A DNA stretch of 19,206 nt from an uncultured Caryophanales bacterium (lineage in GTDB: Bacteria; Bacillota_I; Bacilli_A; RF39; UBA660). Made by a program: the position numbers and the translations under genes. The stretch lies in contig CAJLIR010000023.1 of NCBI GenBank assembly GCA_905206805.1, forward strand, positions 1-19,206, written 5' to 3'. The notes under the pieces were generated by a model. That model was given only the letters and a program-made list of their open reading frames with translations. It ran no database searches and was not told where the DNA came from. Every line of letters starts with the position of its first letter. Positions within the stretch are counted from its first letter, which is position 1. Below are positions 7,444 to 14,039 of the stretch, in pieces.

Positions 7444-8763
7444 ATGAATGAAATAAAAGAATATACAGAGAAAGTATTTGAAGATATTAAACATATAGAT
7501 GAACAAGGTAATGAATATTGGTTAGCTAGAGAATTAATGCCATTACTTGGATATAGTAAATGGGAAAGATTTTCTAATGCCATAGAATATGCAAAAACAT
7601 CTTGTCTTAAAAGTGGATATAATACTAATGACCATTTTCCCGGGGTTGGGAAAATGGTTCAGATAGGTTCGAAAACAAAGAGAAAATTGTTAGATTATAG
7701 GCTATCAAGATATGCATGTTATCTAATTGTACAAAATGGTGATTCCAGAAAAGAAGCTATAGCTTTAGGTCAAACCTACTTTGCCATTCAAACAAGGAAA
7801 CAAGAACTATCTGAAAAAAGGTATAATGAACTTACTGAAGATGAGAAAAGATTATATAGAAGAAATCAAGCAAGAAAAGGTAATTATAATTTAAATAAGA
7901 CAGCAGTTAAAAGTGGAGTAAAAGATTTAGCTAGATTTCACAATGCAGGATATAAAGGACTATATAATGGCGAAACAGCAGATGATATATTCAAAAGAAA
8001 GAAATTAAGATATAGAGAAGATATATTAGATAATATGGGAAGTGAAGAACTTGCGGATAATATATTTAGAATTGCTCAAACTGATGCTAAATTAAAAAGA
8101 GATAATGTAGATAATGAATATACTGCAAATTCTGTTCATTATGAAATAGGTAAAATAGTTAGAAAGGCAATTAAGGAAGCAGGTGGTACTATGCCAGAAG
8201 ATTTAACAACCCCAGAAAGAAGTTTAAAAGAAATAGAAAAAGGAAGAAAACATGATATAATAAATATAGGATGTGGTAACATGAAACAAGAGATTCTAGA
8301 TTTATATGACAATAATTTCAATAAACTTAATAAAACTATAATAAGAAGAGTTGATGAAATTCCAAATGGTACAAATATTATGCAATCATATATATTAATA
8401 AAAAATGAAGATAAATATTTACTTGAACAAACAACTGAAAGAAATAATTATAAATGGGCAATTCCTGGTGGACATGTACTTAGTGGTGAAACTCCAGAAG
8501 TGACATTAAAAAGAGAATTAGAAGAAGAATTGGGAATAAGAGATATAAAATATAAAAAAGTTGATACAATAAAGTTCCCATATAATAATTATATATTTAA
8601 TGTTTTTTATTCCAATACGATTGTTGATATAAATTTATTAAAATTACAACCTGATGAAGTAATACAAGTAAAGTGGTATACAAAAGAAGAAATTTTAGAA
8701 CTAATTGAAAATGACATGATTCCTAGAGGATATGCTTACATATTAAAAAATTACATGAAATAG
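7444..8763 (+). CDS. DinD-like protein fused to a Nudix hydrolase
   Basis: A 439-residue fusion of two complete proteins. Residues 1-279 match DNA-damage-inducible protein D: GNEYWLARELMPLLGYSKW, KLLDYRLSRYACYLIVQNGD, FAIQTRKQELSEKRY and a C-terminal EAGGTMPEDLTTPERS. Escherichia coli DinD is SOS-induced and is reported to inhibit RecA filaments. Residues 280-439 are a whole Nudix enzyme, which hydrolyses nucleoside diphosphates linked to another group. Its Nudix box GX5EX7REUXEEXGU is intact as GHVLSGE...RELEEELGI at about 342-364. Met280 (8281) is a natural Nudix start with AGGATG upstream, so a free Nudix form is possible. The gene begins 16 bases after comEC with its own AAGGAAG, so it is probably cotranscribed with comEA-comEC. 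I see no LexA box. It lies in the 1,962-base unit that interrupts the comEC 3' region. Confidence 0.85.
   Translation: MNEIKEYTEKVFEDIKHIDEQGNEYWLARELMPLLGYSKWERFSNAIEYAKTSCLKSGYNTNDHFPGVGKMVQIGSKTKRKLLDYRLSRYACYLIVQNGDSRKEAIALGQTYFAIQTRKQELSEKRYNELTEDEKRLYRRNQARKGNYNLNKTAVKSGVKDLARFHNAGYKGLYNGETADDIFKRKKLRYREDILDNMGSEELADNIFRIAQTDAKLKRDNVDNEYTANSVHYEIGKIVRKAIKEAGGTMPEDLTTPERSLKEIEKGRKHDIINIGCGNMKQEILDLYDNNFNKLNKTIIRRVDEIPNGTNIMQSYILIKNEDKYLLEQTTERNNYKWAIPGGHVLSGETPEVTLKRELEEELGIRDIKYKKVDTIKFPYNNYIFNVFYSNTIVDINLLKLQPDEVIQVKWYTKEEILELIENDMIPRGYAYILKNYMK
7631..7658. repeat. Perfect inverted repeat inside the dinD part
   Basis: ACCATTTTCCC (7631-7641) and GGGAAAATGGT (7648-7658) form a perfect 11-base stem with the loop GGGGTT. 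It is strikingly G+C-rich for this window. It encodes the peptide DHFPGVGKMV, which looks like a conserved DinD segment, so chance is possible. Confidence 0.6.
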
Positions 8764-8783
8764 TGTGAATGCACTATTTTTTC
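8758..8783 (+). terminator. Terminator of the comEA-comEC-dinD operon
   Basis: AAATAGTG (8758-8765) pairs perfectly with CACTATTT (8772-8779) over a 6-base loop, then a T-run. The TAG stop of the DinD-Nudix gene (8761-8763) is inside the stem. Confidence 0.85.
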
Positions 8784-8819
8784 TTTGCTTAAATTCGACT
8801 TACTTTTTGACAATCACCA

Positions 8820-9059
8820 CACGGTGACTATGATCATATGGGAGAAGCAATTAATTTAGTTAATAATTTTAAGGTGAAAAATGTAATATTTAATTGTGGA
8901 GAATATAATGATTTAGAAAATGAATTAATTGAAGTTTTAGATAGAAAAAAAATTAAATATTATTCATGCATTAAAGAATTAAATATAGATAAATATAAAT
9001 TACAATTTCTAAATACGAAAGAATATGATAATGAAAATGATAATTCAAATGTTATTTAT
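8820..9059 (+). repeat. 240-base direct repeat, copy 2
   Basis: Identical to 6858-7097. The match stops abruptly on both sides: base 8819 is A where 6857 is C, and after 9059 the two copies fall to roughly three quarters protein identity. Confidence 0.95.
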
Positions 9060-9389
9060 TTTAACTATAAATCCTTTAAATTTCTATTCATGGAGGATGC
9101 TGGAATAAATAAGGAAAAAGATATTTTAGAAAAATATAAATTAAAAGATATAGATTTTTTGAAAGTTGGTCATCATGGTTCAAAAACGGGCAGTAGTGAG
9201 AAATTTATTAACAGTATCAATCCTAAATATTCTATTATTAGTGTTGGTAAAAATAACAGGTATGGTCATCCAAATAAAGAAGTATTAAATAATTTATATA
9301 ATTCAAAAATATATAGAACAGATCAAGATGGAAGTATTATGTTTAAAATAAATAGTAATAGATTAAAAATTGAGACTTGTAGTTCATAG
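8820..9389 (+). pseudogene. comEC: Truncated second copy of the comEC 3' end
   Basis: It carries the last ~190 codons of a comEC, starting at HGDYDHMG, with no N-terminal domain or membrane channel. An in-frame TGA lies four codons upstream (8808-8810), and the only early ATG is 8838. The first 240 bases equal the intact gene. The remaining 109 residues differ at about 28 positions, yet they keep HHGSKT, SVGKNNRYGHP and the final TCSS with no gap. MGDAG of the intact copy is MEDAG here. It is best read as the former 3' end of comEC, left behind when the DinD-Nudix unit entered. A free metallo-beta-lactamase-like domain cannot be excluded, but no promoter or ribosome binding site is evident. 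Confidence 0.85.
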
Positions 9390-9405
9390 GAAGGAGATTG
9401 ATAAA

Positions 9406-9474
9406 ATGAGCAAAATAAAAGCATATACTGAAAAAGTTGATATAATGTTAATCAAACTGATTTGTTTTTGTTAA
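9406..9474 (+). pseudogene. Remnant of a second dinD gene (first codons)
   Basis: After the comEC fragment, AAGGAG is followed by a 22-codon frame starting MSKIKAYTEKV, parallel to MNEIKEYTEKV of the intact DinD gene at the same 16-base spacing. After residue 11 the similarity stops and the frame ends at TAA 9472-9474. So the old locus also had a dinD directly behind comEC, and most of it has been lost. Confidence 0.7.
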
Positions 9475-9531
9475 AGTCAATATAAAAATGTAGAAAAAAT
9501 TGAAAATAAAAATGTAGCTTTTTTTTCTCAC

Positions 9532-9580
9532 AAAAAAATTCTTTTTAGTACATATTTTTATATTACCGTAAAAAGAATTT
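9532..9580 (-). terminator. Terminator of the collagen-like/glycosyltransferase operon (minus strand)
   Basis: AAATTCTTTTTA (9536-9547) and TAAAAAGAATTT (9569-9580) form a perfect 12-base stem with a 21-base loop. Read on the minus strand it ends in a run of T (A-run at 9532-9538). It lies about 80 bases past the stop of the glycosyltransferase gene. Confidence 0.7.
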
Positions 9581-9663
9581 CTTTATATAAAAATGTTTAT
9601 AGAATCAAAGATTACTATATAAAGTTTTAAATTGCCATAATTTTAGTAAAAATACTTCTATTT

Positions 9664-10758
9664 TTAAAAAACTTTTTCTATAGTTTCTTTTATGATTTTA
9701 TTATTTTCTATCAATCTTTTATTATTAGGAGCTAATTCCATTGCTTTATTAGAATATTTTAAAGCATCATATAAATTGTTTTGGTAAAAATTACTAATTG
9801 ACAATAAGTCAAAAATTGTATGATCCCAACAAAATTTTTCATTAATATAATTTTTTTCGTGGTTTACAATTTTTAAGGCCTCGTTGCAGTATTTTGTAAC
9901 ATCATCCCAATTGTTTTTTTTATATTCAAGTATTGCTCTTTCTACATAAGGTTCTCTTAAATAAGGAGTTTCAATTATTGCTTTGTCCAGCCACATTCTT
10001 GCCTCCTCAAACCTATTTAATTCTTGGTATGAACGAGCAATAAACCTCATCGATGCAGATCTTTCATCTTTCCAAGTTGCTGTTTTTAAACTCAAATGTT
10101 TAATTAATGTATCAATACACTCGTTAAACATACCATAATACATATATTCACGGCCTAAATAATGCATATTTCTATCATCATTAGGATCTTCTTTAACTGA
10201 TAATTCTAATAGTGGTAGGTAACTACTTCTAGATTTTTCCAAATCCGGATAATGATTTAATGTTATTTCATCAGTAGTAACAAATTTTTCATGTTTTTGT
10301 CCTGTATAAGTTAATACTTCATGAACAGGATGTGTCCATTTATAATCGTTTCTTTTATGTATCTTATCAGTATAAAAATTAACAGCAGGTTTGTTATATT
10401 CGTCAAAGCTCCAATTATAATTATATCTTAATCTTGTTATATTTTGATCCCAAAGCTGTTCCAATTTTTCTCTCCAACCACTTTCTAAAACTTCATCTAA
10501 ATCAGTGCAAACACAAATATCAGTGTCACTTGGTACCATTCTTAATGATTCATTTCTGGCTGTATCAAATCTCCAAGGTTCAATTTTTTTAGATTTTATA
10601 AGCACTCCCAAATCTCTTAACTTTTGTACAGAATTATCAGTAGAACCTGTGTCTAAAACATATATATTATCAGCTTCACTCATTGATTTAACCCATCTTT
10701 CAATAAATTTTTCCTCATTTTTGCATATCGCATATACACAAACTTTATATTTTCTCAT
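9664..10758 (-). CDS. Family 2 glycosyltransferase with TPR-like C-terminus
   Basis: A 364-residue cytoplasmic glycosyltransferase. The GT-A domain (about 1-210) begins with YAICKNEEKFIERWVKSM and shows VLDTGSTDNS and the metal/sugar-nucleotide motif CTDLDEV near residues 84-90. The rest (about 215-360) is a set of helix pairs resembling tetratricopeptide repeats, for example EEARMWLDKAI and YDALKYSNKAMELAP. Its ATG overlaps the stop of the collagen-like gene by one base (TAATG), so the two are translationally coupled. It therefore probably glycosylates that protein. A similar pairing, sgtA with bclA3, is known on Clostridioides difficile spores. The donor sugar cannot be told from the sequence. 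Confidence 0.88.
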   Translation of the reverse strand: MRKYKVCVYAICKNEEKFIERWVKSMSEADNIYVLDTGSTDNSVQKLRDLGVLIKSKKIEPWRFDTARNESLRMVPSDTDICVCTDLDEVLESGWREKLEQLWDQNITRLRYNYNWSFDEYNKPAVNFYTDKIHKRNDYKWTHPVHEVLTYTGQKHEKFVTTDEITLNHYPDLEKSRSSYLPLLELSVKEDPNDDRNMHYLGREYMYYGMFNECIDTLIKHLSLKTATWKDERSASMRFIARSYQELNRFEEARMWLDKAIIETPYLREPYVERAILEYKKNNWDDVTKYCNEALKIVNHEKNYINEKFCWDHTIFDLLSISNFYQNNLYDALKYSNKAMELAPNNKRLIENNKIIKETIEKVF

Positions 10759-11753
10759 TAAGCACCCTGTCTTCCTAAATATTCAATAACCATTGTAACT
10801 AATGAGTTGCTAAAATATGACTTAGATGCAATATATGCAATATCTGGAGTTAATAAATATATAGGATATTTTCCTAAATTAACAAGCTCATAGGATACAT
10901 CTTTATTTGTAATGGCAATTATTCCTTGTCCTAATAATTGAACAGGTTCGGCATTGTATACCCATTGTCCAACACCTACATAGGCGTTATCTGTATCAAT
11001 TTCTTTAAATCCAACTGATACAATATCTTTTGTTGGATCAAAATCAATATCATTAACAGCAGGATATGCCGAAACAGTAAATGTTATTTTATAATAACCA
11101 ATTTCATTAAAATTTATTGTTTTATTTTTAGAATCTAACGTAATTAAATTACTTATATCTAGTTCTAATCTATCAATAGGAAGTCTTTCATTTGATTCCA
11201 CTTTGATACCGTCTACATCCGTTCCATTATTAAATGTAACTATATAAGAAGATCTTGTATTTATAACTCCACTTGGTCCAGTTGGACCAATATCTCCCTT
11301 TGGTCCGATATCTCCTTTAGGACCAGTTGGTCCTTGTAAACCAGCGGGACCTCTTACTGTACCAGCATTTTGCCATTTTTTATTATTATCAGACCAAACA
11401 TATAAATCATCTAAAACAAGGTAGGAATCTCCGATATTTCCGGTAGGATGCTCTTTTAAAAGTTCATCATAACTATCATATGAACCTAAAATCGATATAC
11501 CGGTTCCTGTTGGTCCCATAGGCCCTTGTGGGATAATAAAATCTAAAATGTGGTTGCCACTAAAACCATTATCGATAACTTTTGCTTCTTCACCTGGCAT
11601 AGATGTTATTGTATTTCTAATTGTTATTGTATCAGCTTCGCCTCTAGGACCAGTTGGACCGACAAGACAGCAATTAGGTTTATAACATTCATCATTTTTA
11701 ATTTTTTCTAAAGCCTTTTTATAAGTTTTGTTATCTTTCTGACAATTGTTCAT
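10758..11753 (-). CDS. Collagen-like surface protein (BclA-type)
   Basis: A 331-residue protein with short collagen-like Gly-X-Y stretches: GPTGPRG near residues 32-38, GPMGPTGTG near 77-85, and about nine triplets near 135-161 rich in GPT, GPK and GDI. A C-terminal domain of about 165 residues is beta-rich, with alternating hydrophobic strands, and resembles the trimeric C1q/TNF-like heads of BclA exosporium proteins. There is no signal peptide, as in BclA-type spore proteins that assemble from the mother cell. AGAGGTGA sets the start. It is followed at once by a glycosyltransferase, and the window also carries cotE, so I infer a spore-surface glycoprotein. A vegetative surface role remains possible. 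Confidence 0.8.
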   Translation of the reverse strand: MNNCQKDNKTYKKALEKIKNDECYKPNCCLVGPTGPRGEADTITIRNTITSMPGEEAKVIDNGFSGNHILDFIIPQGPMGPTGTGISILGSYDSYDELLKEHPTGNIGDSYLVLDDLYVWSDNNKKWQNAGTVRGPAGLQGPTGPKGDIGPKGDIGPTGPSGVINTRSSYIVTFNNGTDVDGIKVESNERLPIDRLELDISNLITLDSKNKTINFNEIGYYKITFTVSAYPAVNDIDFDPTKDIVSVGFKEIDTDNAYVGVGQWVYNAEPVQLLGQGIIAITNKDVSYELVNLGKYPIYLLTPDIAYIASKSYFSNSLVTMVIEYLGRQGA

Positions 11754-11846
11754 TTAATTCACCTCTTCATTACATTTTATGAATGATAAAAAAATAGAAC
11801 AACGCTATAAATACTAGAAAATATTATGTAATATTAATTTAAATAA

Positions 11847-11876
11847 TTTATAGTAAACGTGACAATAAAAACTCAA
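11847..11876 (-). promoter_or_regulatory. Possible promoter for the collagen-like operon
   Basis: On the minus strand TTGAGT (11876-11871), 18-base spacer, TATAAA (11852-11847). The match is fair. A mother-cell sporulation sigma site would be expected for an exosporium gene, but I could not place one convincingly. A 7-base-arm inverted repeat (11820-11826 with 11829-11835) lies just downstream. Confidence 0.35.
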
Positions 11877-11985
11877 TTACGTATTTTATCGGAATTTGAA
11901 ATTCATAATTTTGGTATAATGGCGTAGAAAAATATAAAAATTTATTAATTATAATTGTATAATAATTTTAAGGTTAAAATGTTAC

Positions 11986-12387
11986 TTACAGTGTAGGATT
12001 TTCTGATTCGGCAATATCAAAATTCGCATCATTTCTATTTTTATATGCAACATATAATACAATAACAGAGGCTACAAGTGAAAGTAGTCCTGCCAATATT
12101 TGTAACTCAGTAGATTCTATTTCATCATTTTTATATTCGGCAATCTTTTTAGAAATATAATTACAATATATAAATACTAAAGCTAATATAACTACAAAAA
12201 TTCGATTAAAAAGAGATAAGTCTTGTACCGTTTTATCAGAAAATAAACCTTTATTATTTTCTAATTTAATTTTTTCATCATAAGTAATTAATATTGAAAT
12301 AAACAATGAAATTACAAATAAAATAGTTGCGATGAGTTGGATATCTAATATTTTAATTTCTAGTTCTTTAAAATCATTGTTTTTCAT
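11986..12387 (-). CDS. Small membrane protein of unknown function
   Basis: A 133-residue protein with three clear hydrophobic segments: about residues 16-35 (LIATILFVISLFISILI), 62-80 (IFVVILALVFIYCNYI) and 94-114 (LQILAGLLSLVASVIVLYVAY). Between them is a charged loop (DEKIKLENNKGLFSDKTVQ), and the tail is acidic. I do not recognise the family. Its start overlaps the end of the deacetylase gene by 14 bases, so it is coupled to that gene. It lies between a cell-wall enzyme and a collagen-like surface protein, which suggests an envelope role, but nothing in the protein proves this. Confidence 0.75.
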   Translation of the reverse strand: MKNNDFKELEIKILDIQLIATILFVISLFISILITYDEKIKLENNKGLFSDKTVQDLSLFNRIFVVILALVFIYCNYISKKIAEYKNDEIESTELQILAGLLSLVASVIVLYVAYKNRNDANFDIAESENPTL

Positions 12388-13651
12388 TTAATTTATTTCT
12401 TATTTCTTTTACTTCTTTTAACTCACTAATAGTAACTAATTGATATCCCTTTTCAATTAATTTTGGTACTAATTTTGTAACAGCTTCACTAGTTCTTTCA
12501 TGTGTATCATGCATTAAAATTATAGAACCGTCCTTAACATTTGTTAAAGCATTGTTAACAATTGTATCAATATTTTTATATTTCCAATCTTTTGTATCGA
12601 CACTCCATAATACAACTTCAAGATTAATATTTTCCCGTAATTTTTTATTAATTGATCCATAGGTTGGACGCATATATATTGGTGTATAACCAGTATATTT
12701 TTTTATTATTTCTTGAGTTTTATTTATTTGCTCTTTTTGCTCATCTGTAGATAGTTTTGTAAGCCATCTATGGTTATAAGAATGATTACCAATTTCATTG
12801 CCATTTTCATACATTTTAATTATTATGTTACTATAATTATCGATTTTATTTCCTAAAACAAAAAATGTAGCATTACTATTATATTTTTTTAGTGTGTTTA
12901 AAATTTCTTCTGTATAGATACTTGGACCATCATCAAATGTAAGTGCTACAACTGGTTTTGAAGTATCAATATAATTTACAGTTTGATTTGTGCTTGCTAT
13001 TAAATTTTCTTCATTAATTTTTATATTTTTTAATTTTTCAAAATGTGAAATGGGAATATTTACTTCTAATACTTCATCATAGTTATCACAGAGAGTATCT
13101 CTCTCAAATAAAATTAATACATTATTATTGTTAATATGAAAATTTATATTTTTATAATCTATTTTTAACAATTTTTCCATATTTATAATATTGCCGTATC
13201 TATTTAATAGAGAATTGTTAATCAAATCTTTTATATTGTTATCAGTTTTGATTAACTCATTAAAGGTAATTTTCTTATTTTTTTCTATATCATAAACATA
13301 TGTAAAAACTTCATTTAAATTGAAATCATTATTTGAAGAACTGATGTGTTTTATAAGTGTTACTGATATATATTTATCACCTACATTATTATAAATATAA
13401 TCAATATTAAGTTCATGTTTTTTATTTAAGTAACTGATTTTATCATAATTTTTTAAAAAATTATTGTAATTTGAATTTACAAATTTTTTGATTTCTTTAT
13501 TTAACTTTTTTATACTTGTTATAGGGTAATTTATTGCAACAACAGTATTAGTATTTTCTTCAATTATTGTTTTAATTTTATAATCCATAGAAACTTTTCT
13601 AGTACACGAACATAGTATCAGTACAGTAAAAATAATAAATATTTTCTTCAT
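12374..13651 (-). CDS. Polysaccharide deacetylase lipoprotein, PdaC-like
   Basis: A 425-residue lipoprotein. The signal peptide ends in a lipobox LCSC with the lipidated Cys at residue 16. Residues about 25-205 form a DUF4163/DUF3298-type domain like that of B. subtilis PdaC. Residues about 225-415 are a NodB domain: TFDDGP (catalytic Asp and metal Asp), HSYNH (metal His pair), RPTYG, LWSVDTKDW and LMHDTHERT. It should remove N-acetyl groups from cell-wall glycan outside the membrane, a change that commonly gives lysozyme resistance. RPTYG replaces the usual RPPYG. The start is ATG 13651 with AAGGTGA upstream; the in-frame GTG at 13660 lies inside that site. The stop is TGA, the only one in the window, and it lies inside the next gene. 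Confidence 0.88.
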   Translation of the reverse strand: MKKIFIIFTVLILCSCTRKVSMDYKIKTIIEENTNTVVAINYPITSIKKLNKEIKKFVNSNYNNFLKNYDKISYLNKKHELNIDYIYNNVGDKYISVTLIKHISSSNNDFNLNEVFTYVYDIEKNKKITFNELIKTDNNIKDLINNSLLNRYGNIINMEKLLKIDYKNINFHINNNNVLILFERDTLCDNYDEVLEVNIPISHFEKLKNIKINEENLIASTNQTVNYIDTSKPVVALTFDDGPSIYTEEILNTLKKYNSNATFFVLGNKIDNYSNIIIKMYENGNEIGNHSYNHRWLTKLSTDEQKEQINKTQEIIKKYTGYTPIYMRPTYGSINKKLRENINLEVVLWSVDTKDWKYKNIDTIVNNALTNVKDGSIILMHDTHERTSEAVTKLVPKLIEKGYQLVTISELKEVKEIRNKLNEKQ

Positions 13652-14039
13652 ATATTTCACCTTAATTAATTATATTAAATAACGTTAAAAAATAGAATTA
13701 ATAGAACAAATGTACGCAACTAATTGATAACAAATTAATAATGATTTTTAATTAAAAAATTAAAAAAATAAAATTTGCAAAAAAGCAAAAAATTAAAAAA
13801 ACAAAGAAATAAAAAAAAGAATAAATTAAATAAAACCTTTGAAAATAAGGTAAAAAACAAAAAATGCAACTTTAAAAAATAATACAAAATTCAAAAAATG
13901 TAAATTTTACAAAAGAATAATTATTAAAAAACAAGGGATAAAATATAAAATTTATATTTTTGAAAAAACTTCGAATATTTGTTTGACATTTTGGTTTCTC
14001 CATACTATAATTAAATTGTAATAATAAAGGAGAATTAAT
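13652..14039. other. Non-coding A-rich region between divergent genes
   Basis: No credible gene is seen. The plus strand from about 13750 to 13930 is extremely A-rich with little T, with A-tracts of 5-8 bases repeating roughly every 8-10 bases, which would be expected to bend the DNA. Two small hairpins occur (TTTGC with GCAAA around 13774-13789, and ACCTT with AAGGT around 13835-13851). A consensus promoter for nrdD follows at 13983. Confidence 0.5.
13983..14011 (+). promoter_or_regulatory. Perfect-consensus SigA promoter for nrdD
   Basis: TTGACA (13983-13988), exactly 17 bases, TATAAT (14006-14011). Transcription would start about 14018, just before AAGGAG (14027-14032). I see no clear NrdR box next to it. 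Confidence 0.9.

Larger units (their letters stand above)
6858..8819 (+). other. 1,962-base inserted or duplicated unit: comEC 3' end plus dinD-nudix
   Basis: The unit runs from the first base of repeat copy 1 to the last base before copy 2. It holds the repeat, the 3' end of the intact comEC, the whole dinD-nudix gene, its terminator and a 37-base spacer. The order repeat, new 3' end, cargo, repeat, old 3' end is what single-crossover integration of a circle of this size would leave. A divergent tandem duplication is the alternative. No transposase, integrase or terminal inverted repeats are seen. Confidence 0.55.

Noticed and set aside
6858..9059. Insertion sequence or transposon as cause of the repeat
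   Set aside because: No transposase, no terminal inverted repeats, and the repeat is comEC coding sequence of 240 bases, far longer than a target-site duplication.
8838..9389. An independent metallo-beta-lactamase gene downstream of dinD-nudix
   Set aside because: It is collinear, without gaps, with the comEC 3' end, 240 bases are identical, and it lacks a ribosome binding site and promoter, so it is a duplicated fragment.
11896..11920. Plus-strand promoter with TTGAAA and extended -10 TGGTATAAT, antisense to the small membrane protein gene
   Set aside because: The spacer between the two boxes is only 13 bases and no other -35 fits; no gene or terminator follows on that strand.
12374..12376. 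A code with TGA read as tryptophan, because TGA is almost never used as a stop here
   Set aside because: Conserved tryptophans in YqeH-like, CotE, NrdD, NodB and UppS sequences are TGG, no gene needs TGA read-through, and the deacetylase gene ends at TGA. Low G+C alone explains rare TGA.
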